Shown one piece after another: positions 11,479 through 24,877 of a stretch of DNA of 64,000 nucleotides (positions are counted from its first letter, which is position 1; each line of letters starts with the position of its first letter). Position numbers and translations under genes: made by a program. A model generated the notes under the pieces. It worked only from the letters and a program-made list of their open reading frames with translations. It did not search any database and was not told the origin of the DNA. The DNA comes from Vespa crabro (Eukaryota; Arthropoda; Insecta; Hymenoptera; Vespidae): assembly GCF_910589235.1 (NCBI RefSeq), contig NC_060967.1, positions 62,001 through 126,000 on the forward strand. The letters run 5' to 3'.

Positions 11479-14050
11479 TTAAAATGTTTTCATCAAAAAT
11501 GGTTTTCTTATAACTTCTTCTACTTCTTGTTGATGCAATTTGCCATCACCAACAGCCGGTGCTGCCATAGGAGGACGTCCACAGTATTTTAACTGAAGAT
11601 GTAATAAATATTACTTATTTACTATATGCATTCACATTGTACCTACTATATGGACTCACATTGTACTTACTTGTCGACCACATAAATTTTCGAAACGTGT
11701 TTTCACAAAATTCCATGCTCCCATATTTCGAGGTTCTTCTTGACTCCATATAAAAACTATTAAAAAATTTAATGTAGTGTAATTCAAGATAATAAAATAA
11801 CTTGATGATATTTTATGGAATATTAATAATGATAATAGGATAGTTTAATTCAAGGGATTCCAATATTGATTTTACTTACCTTTTGCATGATTATATTTTT
11901 GTATTTCTTCCAGTATTTCTTGAACAGGAAACGGACAAAGACATTCTAATCTAATAATTGCAACGTTATTCTCTCCAATGGTCTTCTTATAATCTTTAAG
12001 AGCATAATAATGTTTACCACTGGTTAATATTACTTTATTTATTTTAGAAATATCATCATCATCATCATTCCCTGAAATACATATAATATATTTAGACACA
12101 GACATGAATTATCTTATTATATTTTAGACATATTTTATGAAATATACTAGTATATATTTCATACCTATAACAGACTTGAAACTTGTGCCAGGCTTCATAT
12201 CTGTCAATGATGATGTAGCGTTCGCATGTCGCAATAATATTTTAGGTGATATTACAATTAATGGTTTTCGAAAATTTCTTATCATCTAAAATATATAATT
12301 TTGAATGTAACTTATAATTGGTTATACAAATACGCGATATGAGGAAATAACTTTATAATCTGTTTATTTTTAAGGCCATACCTGCCTTCTCAATAAATGA
12401 AAATACTGTGCTGGTGTAGTCGGATTAACTACTTGTATATTAACATCTTCGCCATCAACTTTATCTTCATTGCTATTTGTAAGCTGTAAGAATCGTTCAA
12501 TTCTACATGAACTATGCTCCGCTCCAGCACCATCATAACCATGAGGCAAAAGCATTGTCAACCCACTACTGAGCATCCACTTTGCTTCGCCGCTTGTTAC
12601 AAAGGTATCAATAATGATTTGTGCCCCATTAAAAAAATCTCCAAATTGTGCCTCCCAAATAGTTAAAGTTGTTGGGACTGTTATGCTAATACCGTATTCA
12701 TATCCCAGTACCGCTTCCTCTGATAAAATACTATTAGCTAATTCTAATTTTCCTATTTGTTCATCTGCCATAGAGTTTAATGGAATGTAAATGTCTAGAA
12801 GATAAATTAGATATATTACTTTATTTTCTATGCGTAATGTAATAATATCATGAAAGAGAAAATTTAATATTACTCACTTCCAGTATTCTGATCGACAAAC
12901 ATAGCATGCCTATGGGAAAATGTACCTCTACCTATATCTTGTCCACTTATTCTAACATTGTAACCTTGATAAAGTAAGGATCCTATAGCCAATGCTTCCG
13001 CAGTGGCCCAATCTAACTGTTCACCAGACATTAGTTTTTTCAGTCGGCCTTGAATATGATTCTTCAGCAACTGACGGTGAATATTCTGGAATAAGAAAAA
13101 AATGAAATTTCTTATTTCTTAAAAAAAAAATAATTTGTAATAAACTACATATATAAATATATTTTATTGGTATATATACTCACCAAATTTGTATCTACAT
13201 GGACACTTCTTTCCCCAATAAATCTTAGCAAATCTATATCAATACCCGTATCCCACTGAGTTATATTGGGTTCAGCTTGTTTCATTCCGGTCCATCTGCC
13301 TGAGAAGTATGATGCTTCTGGAACATAACTTTCAACTTGTTTAAGAGCTTCAGACAACCATTTATTATGTTCCTTCACAATATTTTCTTTTTTAGCCTTT
13401 GTCAGGATATTGGACTTGATTAATTTTTCTACATATCGATCCGGTACAGATCTAAGTAATTAAAAAAATTCATATTTTATTTTCATCAATTTGATGATAA
13501 TGCTATAGTTAAACGTTATACTTACGAACGATTTTGTATAATTTTATATATCCTTGGATTTGTAAAAGTTGGATCATCCAATTCGTTATGACCCCATCTC
13601 CTGAAGCAATTTATATCTATAAAAACATCTTTCTTAAATTTCCTTTGATATTTGAAAGCTATTCTTGTAGCTCGTACAACCATCTGTAAAAACATTATTT
13701 TTCTTTTAGCAAGTAGTAATTGCTACGAAAAACATTTCACGTACAAACACACTTGAATGATGATGTATTTACTTCTGGTTCATCTCCGTTTACATGAATT
13801 ATAGGAGCTGCAATCATTTTTGCCAAATCTGTGCAATATCTAGACGATCTACCTCTAGAAGGTGGAGTTGTAAATCCTAATTGATTATTAATTATTAGAT
13901 GGATTGTGCCTCCTATCTCAAAGTGTGGTACGTTACTTAATGCTAGACATTCTTGATCAATCCCTTGTCCTATATAAGCAGCATCGCCATGAATCTTTAA
14001 AAAATGTTAGAAGGCTTACACACACACACGCACGCACGCATCCACACACA

Positions 14051-14087
<37 letters not shown>

Positions 14088-14784
14088 GAAAGTGAAATAT
14101 ATAATAATCACCTGTAAGTTCAATACTTTATCACTCCAGCATGTGGTGCGATCATTGCTATATGCACCATCCTTGACAATCTGCATAATACCACGAGTTT
14201 TTCCCATGGAAACTGGATTAACAGCTTCTAGATGAGATGGATTACGGAGCATTGTAACATGTAAACTTTTATTATCAATTTCTAGATTTGTGGAAGACAC
14301 CAAATGACTTGCAACATCACCAATAGTCTTTGCATCATCTGGAAATTCTGAGGATCCTTTAAGTTTACGAAATAATTTTTCTGGTGGAAAATTAAGCATT
14401 CCTGTTAAAAAATTTAAACGTCCACGATGTGGCATGCAGATAACGATATCGGTCAAGCCAGCTGTAAAGTAATAAAAAAAAAGACTCTTCTTTTTGACTT
14501 CTTTCATTCAAATAATACCTTTATCCATATCCATACATACTATTTAAAGACATTTTAAAAAATTCGTGGAAAAAAGCCATCATGCTTTCTGCTCCTTCTC
14601 CACTATATCTTTTTAAGCTTACAAATTTCGCAGCTAGAAAATTATCAAACGCTTGACTTTTTAACATTTCTGTCACAATAGCAACACGCGTTTTATCATC
14701 CAATGATTCTGTTAAACATATTTCTGTGGTGTTAGCAAACCATTCCCTTTCTTCTTCAGTCTATTAGAATAATAATGATAATAG

Positions 14785-14816
<32 letters not shown>

Positions 14817-15427
14817 ATGAATTATGTTCAAATGGGCATAATTATTAAAATATTAAAAGTTGAGATATACTTACCTCAAGATGATTAAATTCCACACCAA
14901 TATGGGAACAATAGACATTATTCAAAAACTTTAATGCTTCTGAAAGAGTTCCCTCTTTTTGTTTTATCTTTAAAATTCCTTTGAAAGATACCTTGTCTGT
15001 TAGATTTAATCCAAATTGTTTAGGTTGCAATTCTGGAAGTATCATTTGTTTGCTCAATGATATAGGATTTATATCGGCTTGTTTGTGAGCAAATTGTCTA
15101 TATGCCATAACAAGTCTATAGAAATTGCTATTTTTAAATCGTATCTCTAAGTCTTCTTTTGACACTGAAAATTAATGTATCTAAAAATTTTAATCGTGGC
15201 ATTCGAAGAAAAGATATTGAAACAAATAGATTAATTTAAATACCTTCAAAATATTTTACTTGTTCTTTTGGTCTGTATCCATAAACGCCATTTTCACTGT
15301 GATACAATTGAATGACATTATTACGTTCAAAACGAATACATTTTATTTGTAAAATATTCCTATTATATTGTGTATTCCTTACTTTCAAAAGGAATTTTAA
15401 ATTGACACATGATCTTATCAATGCCAT
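11479..15427 (-). CDS. DHTKD1: 2-oxoadipate dehydrogenase E1 component (DHTKD1)
   Basis: Predicted 941 residues in 13 exons on the minus strand: 15427-15244, 15164-14875, 14760-14541, 14461-14112, 13994-13773, 13683-13526, 13451-13184, 13085-12878, 12794-12382, 12285-12165, 12071-11880, 11756-11671 and 11592-11479. It is a thiamine-diphosphate E1 enzyme of mitochondrial lysine/tryptophan breakdown, decarboxylating 2-oxoadipate. A basic N-terminus fits a mitochondrial transit peptide and is followed by the DHTKD1-type YHSENGVYGYRP. Other landmarks are GGEGAES-like SGEGAESMM, MPHRGRLNFLTG, HVTMLRNPSHLEAVNPV, IHGDAAYIGQG, INNQLGFTTP, WGHNELDDP, SGQDIGRGTFSHRHA and LLPHGYDGAGAEHSS. DHTKD1 rather than OGDH is chosen because of its length (human 919) and the start block. 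An upstream in-frame ATG at 15493 exists. Confidence 0.95.
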
Positions 15428-16030
15428 TATCGATAAAAAGAGAAAGAAAGAAAAAATAAAAGATTGAAATCGAGAAGTAGGCCTCCTCCTCAAAGTAAGT
15501 TTCTTGCAACTGTCTGCTATTGGCTACCAATTAAAAACGACCTTACATGTGATAAGTTTTATCTGTTTATTCGAAACATCCGTATCAAAATATTGTCTTG
15601 GAGCTAATCTTTACATAGATTGCTTATTCGAAAGGAAAGAAAACTTCATCAGCGAGGGAAATGACCCAAGAAAAGTTGGATATCATAAGAGATAAAAGAA
15701 TAATATTTTACAAGAGTTTATCATGTTATTTATTATATCTTATTACATTCGTTACTTATTATATAATCGCCATATCTATATTTATTTATCTCTTTAAATT
15801 ATATCATAAGTAACGTCGTAATATAGAATTGTTTATAAGTAATACTTCTCAGTATCTTATTTTAATATATATAATAAACAAAAACAAAAAACAAAAAAAA
15901 AAAAAAAAACAAAAAAAATAAAGAAACGTCCTGTACAAATGTTAGGATCAAATCGACATTAAAATAAATATAATATTGTGATATTTTTATACAAAATAAA
16001 ATTCAAAAATATAGTTACCTATACTATTAT
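15428..16030. other. Intergenic spacer between DHTKD1 (5' side) and MED25 (3' side)
   Basis: It includes the DHTKD1 promoter and the MED25 3' UTR, plus an A-rich run near 15890-15925. No gene is supported; the open frame at 15504-15695 has no recognisable protein. Confidence 0.65.
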
Positions 16031-17420
16031 TTAACCGAGAAAATCATAATTAGATACATCATCGAATTGTTGATTTTGTGTATTATTAGGTGCCATAGGA
16101 CGTGTTGTCATTTGTCCTCTTGGACTGACCATTTGTTGTTGTATTCCAAGTATTTGTTGTCTGTACTGAGGTTGTTGCTACGACGCAAAAAGGATATACA
16201 GATAACAGATCTGACAGATGATGAATTATCACGTATAAATTTCATACCTGTTGTAACAAATGCCGCAAGCCAAGACTGTTCGTTGAGACAGGACGCATCA
16301 TTCTTTGAGCATTAGATGCTTGATTTGCCATGGCAGCAGGAGCAATACCGCGTTGTGCCTGTTGAGCCTAATGACAAAATTAATATCAACTTAATAATTC
16401 AAATTAATAAAAAAAGAAAAAAATCCTCAAATTTAATCAATGAATCTTGTTTATATTATTATTAATAACATACTTCGAGTTGCTGTTTATATTGCATTTC
16501 CTGTTGTTGCGCTACTTCTAAATTTTGTTGTATCTGTGACACCGTTGATGAGACAAAAATTACTTTCTTCATGATTATTAACAAAACAAAATGCACATCT
16601 ACATGACATAATATATTTCTAGTGCTTACATTAACTTCCAATTGTGATTTGTATTGTGCTTCTTGCTGTTGTGCAGCCTCTAGCGTTTGACGTAACTGTT
16701 GGATTTTTAATAAATTCTGATGCCTTGCTATCTCCAAATCATCGAAAGGTGGTCTTTGCTGACCAATAATACCTCCTGCATTACCACTGACTTGTGATGC
16801 AGCTATTCCTCCGCTCTATTAGTATATATACAATATAATTTATTCATTCGAACATTTTATTATTATTTTAATTTATATAACGATATAACGATTATTATTG
16901 CAATTTTCAAAGTTTACCTGTAAAGTTAATTGATTTTGTTGAGCTGTAGGAGTTTGCAAAGTCTGCTGAGGTGTATTCGCAGAAACGACATTTTGTGTTA
17001 TCTGTCCTCCACCCATTGTCATAGTGTTTGTTTGAGACATTAAAATTCCTCCTTGTGATATTCCTGTGTTAGGTATGGTACCAGGTAAAGCATTTCCAGC
17101 AGCAGTACCAGTCTATTTAATCAAGTCAATTATAATAATTAATAACGAATGATATTATACTTGCAAGTTTTATTTTTATTTCTTATACTTACTTGACCTT
17201 GTCTCATTGGACCTTGGGAAGTTTTTTGTTGTTGTATCACTTTACGGAGACGATCTACGAAAGCTGTTTGATCATTAGGAATGAAGCCCAAATATGTTCG
17301 TTTTTCTGCTGTATATAGAAGTATAAGCACTTTTATTTCACATGCTGAACTAGGTGGTACAGATGTAAAATGGACACAGCCTGCCTGAAAATAAAATATG
17401 TAGGTACAAATATATAAATC

Positions 17421-17465
<45 letters not shown>

Positions 17466-18412
17466 AAGACGAAATGAACATAATGATGTAAGAAATAATT
17501 TTTACAAATCCAGAAGTCATCATATTTGTTAATGATTCTAAAGCTTCGCATGGTGTCGGATGAAAAAGAACAGATTTGGAATTCTTTAAATAGGATCCAC
17601 CGATATTTCCTATTAATTGCTTTGGCATCAGTTGCATTATTAACTTTTGCGGCCATGTATCTGCTTTCCTAATGGTTCCATCAAAAAATAATTATTCCAC
17701 ATAGATATATGATTGTTCATAACTATGAATGAAGAAATCTTACAATTCTGGATCTCCATCTTTTGAATTGGCAGAAACTTGACAAGGAACATGCCTCGTT
17801 TGCTTCTGTGCATCGGCAGGATTTTTAGTTTTTTCAATCCATTCCACAACACCTTGCCAAATAGTATGTCGTTCTCTTGCAGTTGCGATCTGTTGATTTG
17901 AAACATTTCCACCACCTCCATTAGTCTGCAATGCAGATAGCAGAAGAGATACAGAAGAACAAAGTTCTTAACATAGATATATATAAAGAAAAAAGAATAA
18001 AAAGAGGGGAAAGGAATCATTAAGAGAAAATTTATTGGAAAGATGCACTTCTATAATAAAAATATTTATCATGAAGTACCTGTGCTTGAGGATGAGTAGC
18101 TAGTGGAGTTACAGAACATACTGGAACTGGGGCTTGAGATGCAGTTACTGTCGGTGGAACTTGAGTAGGCACAGATGGACTTACACACGATGCTGTGAGT
18201 TGTGGTGTTGCTTGACTGTGCGCTGGCTGATTTGAAATTGACAAGGACGCTTGTTGTTGCTGCTGTTGCTGTTGTTGCAGTTGCATGGTCAATCGTAATT
18301 GTTGCTGCTGTTGTTGGTTTATCTGCTGTTGCTGTTGCTGAGCATTTGCTGCCATGATATTACTGTTAACTACTGAAATGTCAAGTACAACGTGTATGTA
18401 TATATATGTATG

Positions 18413-18470
<58 letters not shown>

Positions 18471-19853
18471 GACACGTACTATTTTATCATACATATAAAT
18501 ATAATAGGATATTAATTCGCAGTAACATATTACCATCCATTCTTTGACCATACGGAGATACATTAAGCCCTAATGATGAGGGTGGTTGTGTTAATTGAGC
18601 AATTAAGGCGCTACTCTGTGCATTGGTGGGAGCATTAGCACTCGGTGGTAAGAATGGTCTCATCCACCTCGAATGCGTAGCTCTTGCACCCACAGCTCCT
18701 GGATGATAATTTGGCGGAGCAGATATTTGAGGATTATAGGGCGGACGTGTAGCACTCATAGGGGCAGCCATATTTTGTGGGACTGACTGATGAACCGAAG
18801 AAATATTTTGAGGTGTTTGATTTCTGAACGTAGTAGCCTGTGCTTGTGGCGTTGGTGCAATACTTTGTTGAACTTGGTTTGGATTTGGACTATCATTGCT
18901 TTGTAATGGACTGAGAGGAATTTGTGCTGTATTTGGTACCGCAGTATGGACTGTCCCTCCAATTGATGGGCTCACAGGTCTTTCTTTTAAATTATAATTA
19001 CGTAAAAGTACTAGATGTCGTGGATCCTTAGCGTAATTCTTTGTTTGAGATGATTGGAGATCACCTCCTGCCTTTTCAAATAGTTTAAATAACGCTGGTA
19101 TTTTTCGTGGAGACAATACGGATAAATTGATGTTTCTCTAAAAATAAAAATATTATTAAGTAGTATGATGCACAAGTAAATACTGAAGGAAAATTATTTA
19201 AAAAATGAGAGACCTCCTGAAAAAGAGCAGCTACTTGTTCTACGGTATGACCAGCAAATTTATAAGATTCTTGAATCACTGTTTGATATGGAGGTGAATT
19301 GCAGATTAAAATACAATGTTTCTGTGTTGCACTACTTGGTTCTCGTCTTAACAATAAATCTTCAAAGCATTGCAATGCGGTAGCAAGACCTTCTCCAATG
19401 TTTGCATGTGATTCTCCTTTTCCACCGACCATTCTAATGATTATAACGTTTTAAGTAAATAACTTAGGATTGTGTGTGTGTGCGCGCGCGTCCAAACAAT
19501 TATATTAAAATAATAAATATAGAATTTGACATACTCAAGTTTATCCAGAACAAGTAGTAATTTATGAGGATTTACATAAGGGCCAAGAGTTTCTGTACAA
19601 GATGCCGGCAAACAATCGGCAGCATGATATAATACTATCCCATAAAGTGTAGTACTATTCTGTTATGCCAAGAAGAAAAATATTTCAGATAAAAATATTA
19701 GCATATAAATTGTTTATATAAAACAAAATGGATATTATGAATGGATTTGAAATACCTCTGCGACATATTCTCTATCTTCTATGCCACCTTGACTAAAATA
19801 CCTATGGATAGAAATAAAATCGATTTAATGAATTATATAAATATAATAGAGTC

Positions 19854-19894
<41 letters not shown>

Positions 19895-20174
19895 TTTTTC
19901 AGTAAAAATGGCTTATGTGGCTTATAAAATAAGCAATGCGATATTTCAATGTCCTTCTCCCTCGTACGTGGCAACGTACAAGAACGTGGTGTTAGCGAAT
20001 ATTGATGCGCGAGTAACTCCGTATTTTTTTTAATTGCAATAACATTACTTACTCCAATGTGGGTATTAAATAATTTGTTTTGAGATCATTCAGATATGCT
20101 CCATTTACAGCTGTTTCTTCGATAACAAATATAACATCGGCCTGTATGCCATGCTCAGTAGGTCCAGCAACCAT
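16031..20174 (-). CDS. MED25: Mediator complex subunit 25 (MED25)
   Basis: Predicted 884 residues in 14 exons: 20174-20053, 19801-19756, 19659-19535, 19433-19214, 19137-18534, 18372-18080, 17925-17744, 17668-17506, 17384-17193, 17112-16918, 16815-16630, 16533-16474, 16367-16248 and 16177-16031. MED25 links activators to RNA polymerase II through Mediator. The N-terminal von Willebrand A domain starts at ADVIFVIEETAVNG and includes LYGIVLYHAADC and the GGKGESHANIGEGLATAL strand-loop. A low-complexity linker with two poly-Gln runs follows. Then comes the ACID/PTOV domain (about residues 480-640) with WQGVVEWIEK, WPQKLIMQL and GCVHF, the surface that binds activators. The C-terminus is Gln-rich. 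Human MED25 is 747 aa; the excess is linker. A spliced 5' UTR with an upstream ORF is likely (see findings). Confidence 0.95.
17423..17464. repeat. Poly-T run in MED25 intron
   Basis: About 42 consecutive T on the plus strand within the intron between coding exons 8 and 9. Its length is likely polymorphic or assembly-uncertain. Confidence 0.95.
18252..18352 (-). repeat. CAG/CAA poly-glutamine coding repeats in MED25
   Basis: Two to three glutamine runs separated by short segments, encoded by mixed CAA/CAG codons, which are more stable than pure CAG. They lie in the linker between the vWA and ACID domains. Confidence 0.9.
18412..18468. repeat. (TA)n microsatellite in MED25 intron
   Basis: Perfect TA run flanked by TGTA units, inside the intron between coding exons 5 and 6. 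Confidence 0.95.
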
Positions 20175-20874
20175 GTTTTTCAATTAAATAATCTATTGCT
20201 TCAAAAGTGGATTCAAAAGGAGCGTAAAAAATGAATTAGAATACTTCAGAAATATCTGTAAAAATATAATATAAAAATTAGATTTAACCAACTCCAACTC
20301 AAACTCCAACTCTTAAATCTCAATATAATAATAATCAAATTTTATATCAATGCTATTATGATCTTCTATTTATTTTTTACTTTTATTTTTTATTATTTCA
20401 TCCTTATTTTATCGTGTATAACAAAATAAATATAATCTTTATGTTGAAATTTACCCGTAAAACGCCATGACAAAGAAATATCTAACCTTCTTTCTAAATT
20501 TGCATTTCCATTTGAATTTTCAGGATGTTCCTCGCTATTGCAGCGCCCCGTAGTGGCCATGTCATGAAAGCAAAATGTATCTGATGGTTTTACCAAACAT
20601 AAGTAAAATCTATCAATGACTAAATAAACGTACGTAGTAGAATGAGGGATGGACATTTAAGTAAAATTTTGTATAGTTTTTAACAACGATTTTATTGTCA
20701 AATAAAGTCTTTAATTAGATAAAAATAATATTTTATTATATATTTTAATATATATTTTATAATCATAATTATCAAGGGAGAAAATATTAATAAATATATG
20801 TACAATGGTACGTGTGCGATCTAACCAAATTTCCTGGATTATATTAGAATAATATTTGAAATAATAAAGAACTA
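20175..20874. other. MED25 5' region and VIPAS39 3' region
   Basis: It contains an inferred MED25 5' UTR splice: donor after 20455 and acceptor before 20255 on the minus strand, with a short upstream ORF starting at 20560. The rest is the AT-rich VIPAS39 3' UTR. No separate gene is supported. Confidence 0.5.
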
Positions 20875-22427
20875 TTAATTTTTCCACTTGACCGAAGGAA
20901 TACGCAAAGCGCTTGTAGCATAAAAATATTCTTCCGATTGTGGCTGAAGTTTGCTTTTATATTCCAGCAATGCCGTTTGATCTCCTTGCATCACAAAAAT
21001 CTGAAACCATATTTGTTCGTAAGTAAAATAAGGTTAACTTTGCAAAATATACTATTATATTTGACATACATCTATGGCAATTCTGTAACAATTGAAAGAT
21101 TTGGCTAGTTCTAAACGTTTGTCAATATTGTCAACATATTTTAAATATCGTTCAAGAATATCAAGCGGCGCCTGTGCTCTGTGGAATAATTTAACAATAT
21201 CCTCTATGGGCAGAGATGTTTGTAATTTTTTATTTCCAAGCCAGCCCTGTTATTAGAGAAACAAAATTAATCTAGGACATTATGCGAATATTATTTAAAT
21301 AATAAATACGATGTCATTCCTTAGAATATTAGAATATTATTACTTTTGTCAAAAGTAGACGATCAATAGTTTCCCATTCGCCGAGCGATGCTTTAACCTC
21401 GATTACTATTTTTTGGTATTGCTTAGGCGATATATCATGTTGTTGAGAAAACATGACAGCTGACTGCGAGGAATGTTTATCGTTTTTACATATGTAACGT
21501 AAAAAATCAAGAACCGACCAATTTCCCTCTATTTTTTCACTATTCTCTGCATTTCTTAATGCCACATGCCACTCTATGAATGAGCGTTAATTAATATTTA
21601 ATTAATATATAATATTAATTATCATAAATAATTTCACGCGTATTATTTTTCACACGTACTTACCTAACAATTGAATATAAGAATGAAGAAACTGTGTTTC
21701 TTTACAATCAACTAAATTTAAGAATTGTGTCTTGTAGCAATTACGAAGTTTTTGCAACAATTTATCACAATCTTGAGTATTCTTTAGAATAATGTGCAGA
21801 TTTATCATCTGCAATTGAAGAAGCTTGTATCGAGTAAAAACTATTAAAATTTTTAATAGATTATACTTACTGCAGAATTTACTAATTGACCTAGCATTCT
21901 AAAATCAATATCAAAATTATTATTGAAATATATGAAAGTAATTGCCATTGATATACTTACGATAAAATGTCTGTAATTTCATTTGTTTGTAATTTAGTAG
22001 AGAGATAATGTATATAAACATTCACTACTTCTGGTCTTTCAGCTAATAAACGGTAAACTAAAGATTTCTTCAAAGTTTTTATAAGAAACAGAACTATCTA
22101 GAAAGCAAATATATCAAATGTTTCATAATTGATGTGAATGTTGATAAATGGTTTAAAGAAATTGCGCGTGTGTGTGTGTGCGCGTATAATTACTATTAAT
22201 ATGGCATTCCCATTTCCACTTTTTACAGCTGAATCTAATAATGCTGTCTTGCTAGCTAATGATTTGTACTGTTCCAATGAATAGGATTGTCCCATTAATA
22301 TCCTTCTTAGAGTAACATCTGGTTGTGTTTGAACGTCGTCATTGGGTCGTTGATCTATATTTTGGATTTTATCTAAAGCTAAAACTAAGATATAAATGTG
22401 ATATTTGGATTTCATATATTCATCCCC

Positions 22428-22467
<40 letters not shown>

Positions 22468-22812
22468 TATAATTTTTAACATACTGCAATGAAGTGTCTT
22501 TTCAGAAATGACAGAAAGTAGAGGTTTCAAATTTTCTAAATCATTATTAGATTTGATATAATTTTTAGATGTTGAGAGGAAGGAAACATCGGTACCCAGA
22601 ATCTCTGATTTAATATCTGAAGCTTCGAACGGTTGATCTACCTGTTGTTAAATTAATGCAACAACAACAATAATAAAAGTAATAATAGTAATAGTATAGA
22701 AATATTACAGAAAGAGACATGGAATATATTTGTTAACCTCGTTACTCTCGAAGCAGAAAAAATTTTTTTCGATGTCGTCCCAATAATTTTCCTCGTCTTT
22801 CGTAATGCTCAT
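20875..22812 (-). CDS. VIPAS39: SPE-39/VIPAS39 (VPS33B-interacting protein, Vps16B)
   Basis: Predicted 421 residues in nine exons: 22812-22738, 22641-22485, 22384-22194, 22097-21961, 21898-21871, 21808-21664, 21573-21344, 21246-21070 and 21000-20875. It resembles VIPAS39/SPE-39, the VPS33B partner that works in late-endosome, lysosome-related-organelle and phagosome maturation. Matching blocks are the start with DEENYWDDIEKNFF, the repeat LRRILMGQSYSLEQYKSL, GNGNAILIIVLFLIKTL, WLGNKK near residue 320 and the terminal IPSVKWKN (human ends SSQIRWKN). The N-terminal low-complexity part is shorter than in vertebrates (human 493 aa). Exon 3 has two acceptors six bases apart (22384 or 22378) that change length by two residues. 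The exon 1 donor GTTAAC is weak. Confidence 0.9.
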
Positions 22813-23696
22813 ATTGACAGGAAATAAATACAATTCATTCGATTACAATCAGGAAGTCTTTTTATACAAGTATAGTTAACAATAAAGAGCATTGTGAAGA
22901 ATAGGTCGTAAGTAATTAATCGTCAACATACTGTTTGAATGGAAACGTAAGAACAATTAAGTTTTTTTTTTAAGTATAAATTAATGTGTCAATATTTATT
23001 GTTGAAAAGTTTTCGTCATGAATTATAAATATCATTCAGACGAAGTACTCTGTTTTTCTAAATTTGTTCGATCATTTTCATGTCATGTTCTATATTACCA
23101 ACAAAATTTGTCACTTAAAATTGACGATATAAGAAATTTGACTGAAATAGTATTTATTCGATGTAACTATGTAACGAAGTAGTATTTATTCGATGTAAAA
23201 ATTATAAAACTTTGATAATATAAATAATCTTTTACGACCATCATTTTCATAGATTTAAATCTTAGCTCAGCTTAGAAAGCGACGTAATGGACGGTGGTGT
23301 GCGATTCTCGTTTGAACCAATGGGATGGCTCGTCTTAGAGAAAGATCTTCACCGGCAACTAGTTCCTCGATATAATTAAACGATACATAAGTAAAAAGAG
23401 ACGCAATTTATAGCAAAGCTCTGTTTATTATCATCAATGAAGCTTTTTTTATATTTATCTTCAAAATATAACTTTATATGGTCGTGACTAATTCTAACCC
23501 CATATTATAAATCTCTATAAGCAGCGCCATCTGCAGAGCGAAGGGAAGGAAACCAATATGGTTGACATATAACCATTAAATAGGTGCTTTGTGTATTTAC
23601 ATTCTTTCTTTAAGCAAGTTCGATTATTTCGTTTATAAAACTATTACGAATGTTGAAAATATTTTAATGACTAAATGATTAAATGATTGAACAGCC
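22813..23696. other. Divergent promoter region of VIPAS39 and FCP1
   Basis: Intergenic, 884 bp between two outward-facing genes. It holds a CTCF-like word at 23524-23532, a CCAAT sequence near 23317, and a 19-bp direct repeat at 23148-23166 and 23180-23198. No gene seen. Confidence 0.7.
23524..23532 (-). promoter_or_regulatory. CTCF-like motif (AGATGGCGC)
   Basis: The minus strand reads AGATGGCGC, fitting the insect CTCF core AGRKGGCGC. It lies between two divergent genes, a usual place for insulator-protein sites. A nine-base match alone is weak evidence. Confidence 0.3.
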
Positions 23697-24846
23697 ATGG
23701 CAACTACGGAGATAATATTTCCTAATGAAGAACAACCAGCAAAATTGTTGAAATGGAGAATTTGCACGAATACTACGGTCTCAGCCGGTAGAGTATTGTT
23801 TTTCTATCGGAACGTAACGCCGGAGAATGAAGAAAGTAGCAGTCCTGAAAAGAAATTTCGAGCCATACGATATGGCCGCATTACAAAATTATTGTTCAAG
23901 GAAGGTGACATCATAAAACCTGGGTATATTTTCCTTAACCTCTATATTATTACGATAGTTTCCATGAATGCACTTTAAATGTTTACATATTTTTATATAT
24001 TCTTATTGTACTTATGTTTCTTTTATATATATATATATATATATACTTATATGCATATATACATATATACTTATGTTCTCCGCATAAACTTATTATGCTT
24101 ATAATTGTTCAGTACCTGGATAATTTGTTAGTGTTTTAGGGAAGTGATATTGATACTGGAAGGATGCAAACATCCTACCGTCATGAAGGATTTGTGTGCA
24201 GAATGTGGGGTAGATTTAAGAATAGAGGGAAATGGAAAAGATGGAGGAAATATGATTTCTCAAGCTGTTGTACCAATGATACACAGTGTACCTGAACTTA
24301 AAGTATGTCCAGAATTAGCAGAAAAAATTGGGAAGGAAGATGTACAGAGACTTTTACGAGATCGTAAATTGGCTTTACTTGTCGATTTGGATCAAACAAT
24401 TGTTCATACAACCAATGATAATGTGCCTCCTAACATGAAGGTTATTAATAATTTTCTATACGATATAGTAAAGAGATATAATAACGTTATAGAAATTATT
24501 TGAATATTTTTAGGATGTTTATCATTATCAACTTTATGGTTCAAATTCTCCGTGGTATCATACACGTTTAAGACCAAACACTCGACATTTTTTGTTAGAG
24601 ATGAGTCGTCTATATGAATTACATATTTGTACATTTGGAGCAAGGAATTATGCGCATACAGTAGCTTCTTTGTTAGACAAAGATGGTACCTTGTTCTCTC
24701 ATAGAATACTTTCAAGAGATGAATGTTTCGATCCGGCATCCAAAACTGCCAATCTAAAGTACGGTTATATACTGTTACGTCTTTAATTAATCCTTGTATG
24801 TTTAATTTCTTTTTTTTTTGTTTTCTTTTTTTCTCTCTCTTTTTTC

Positions 24847-24877
<31 letters not shown>

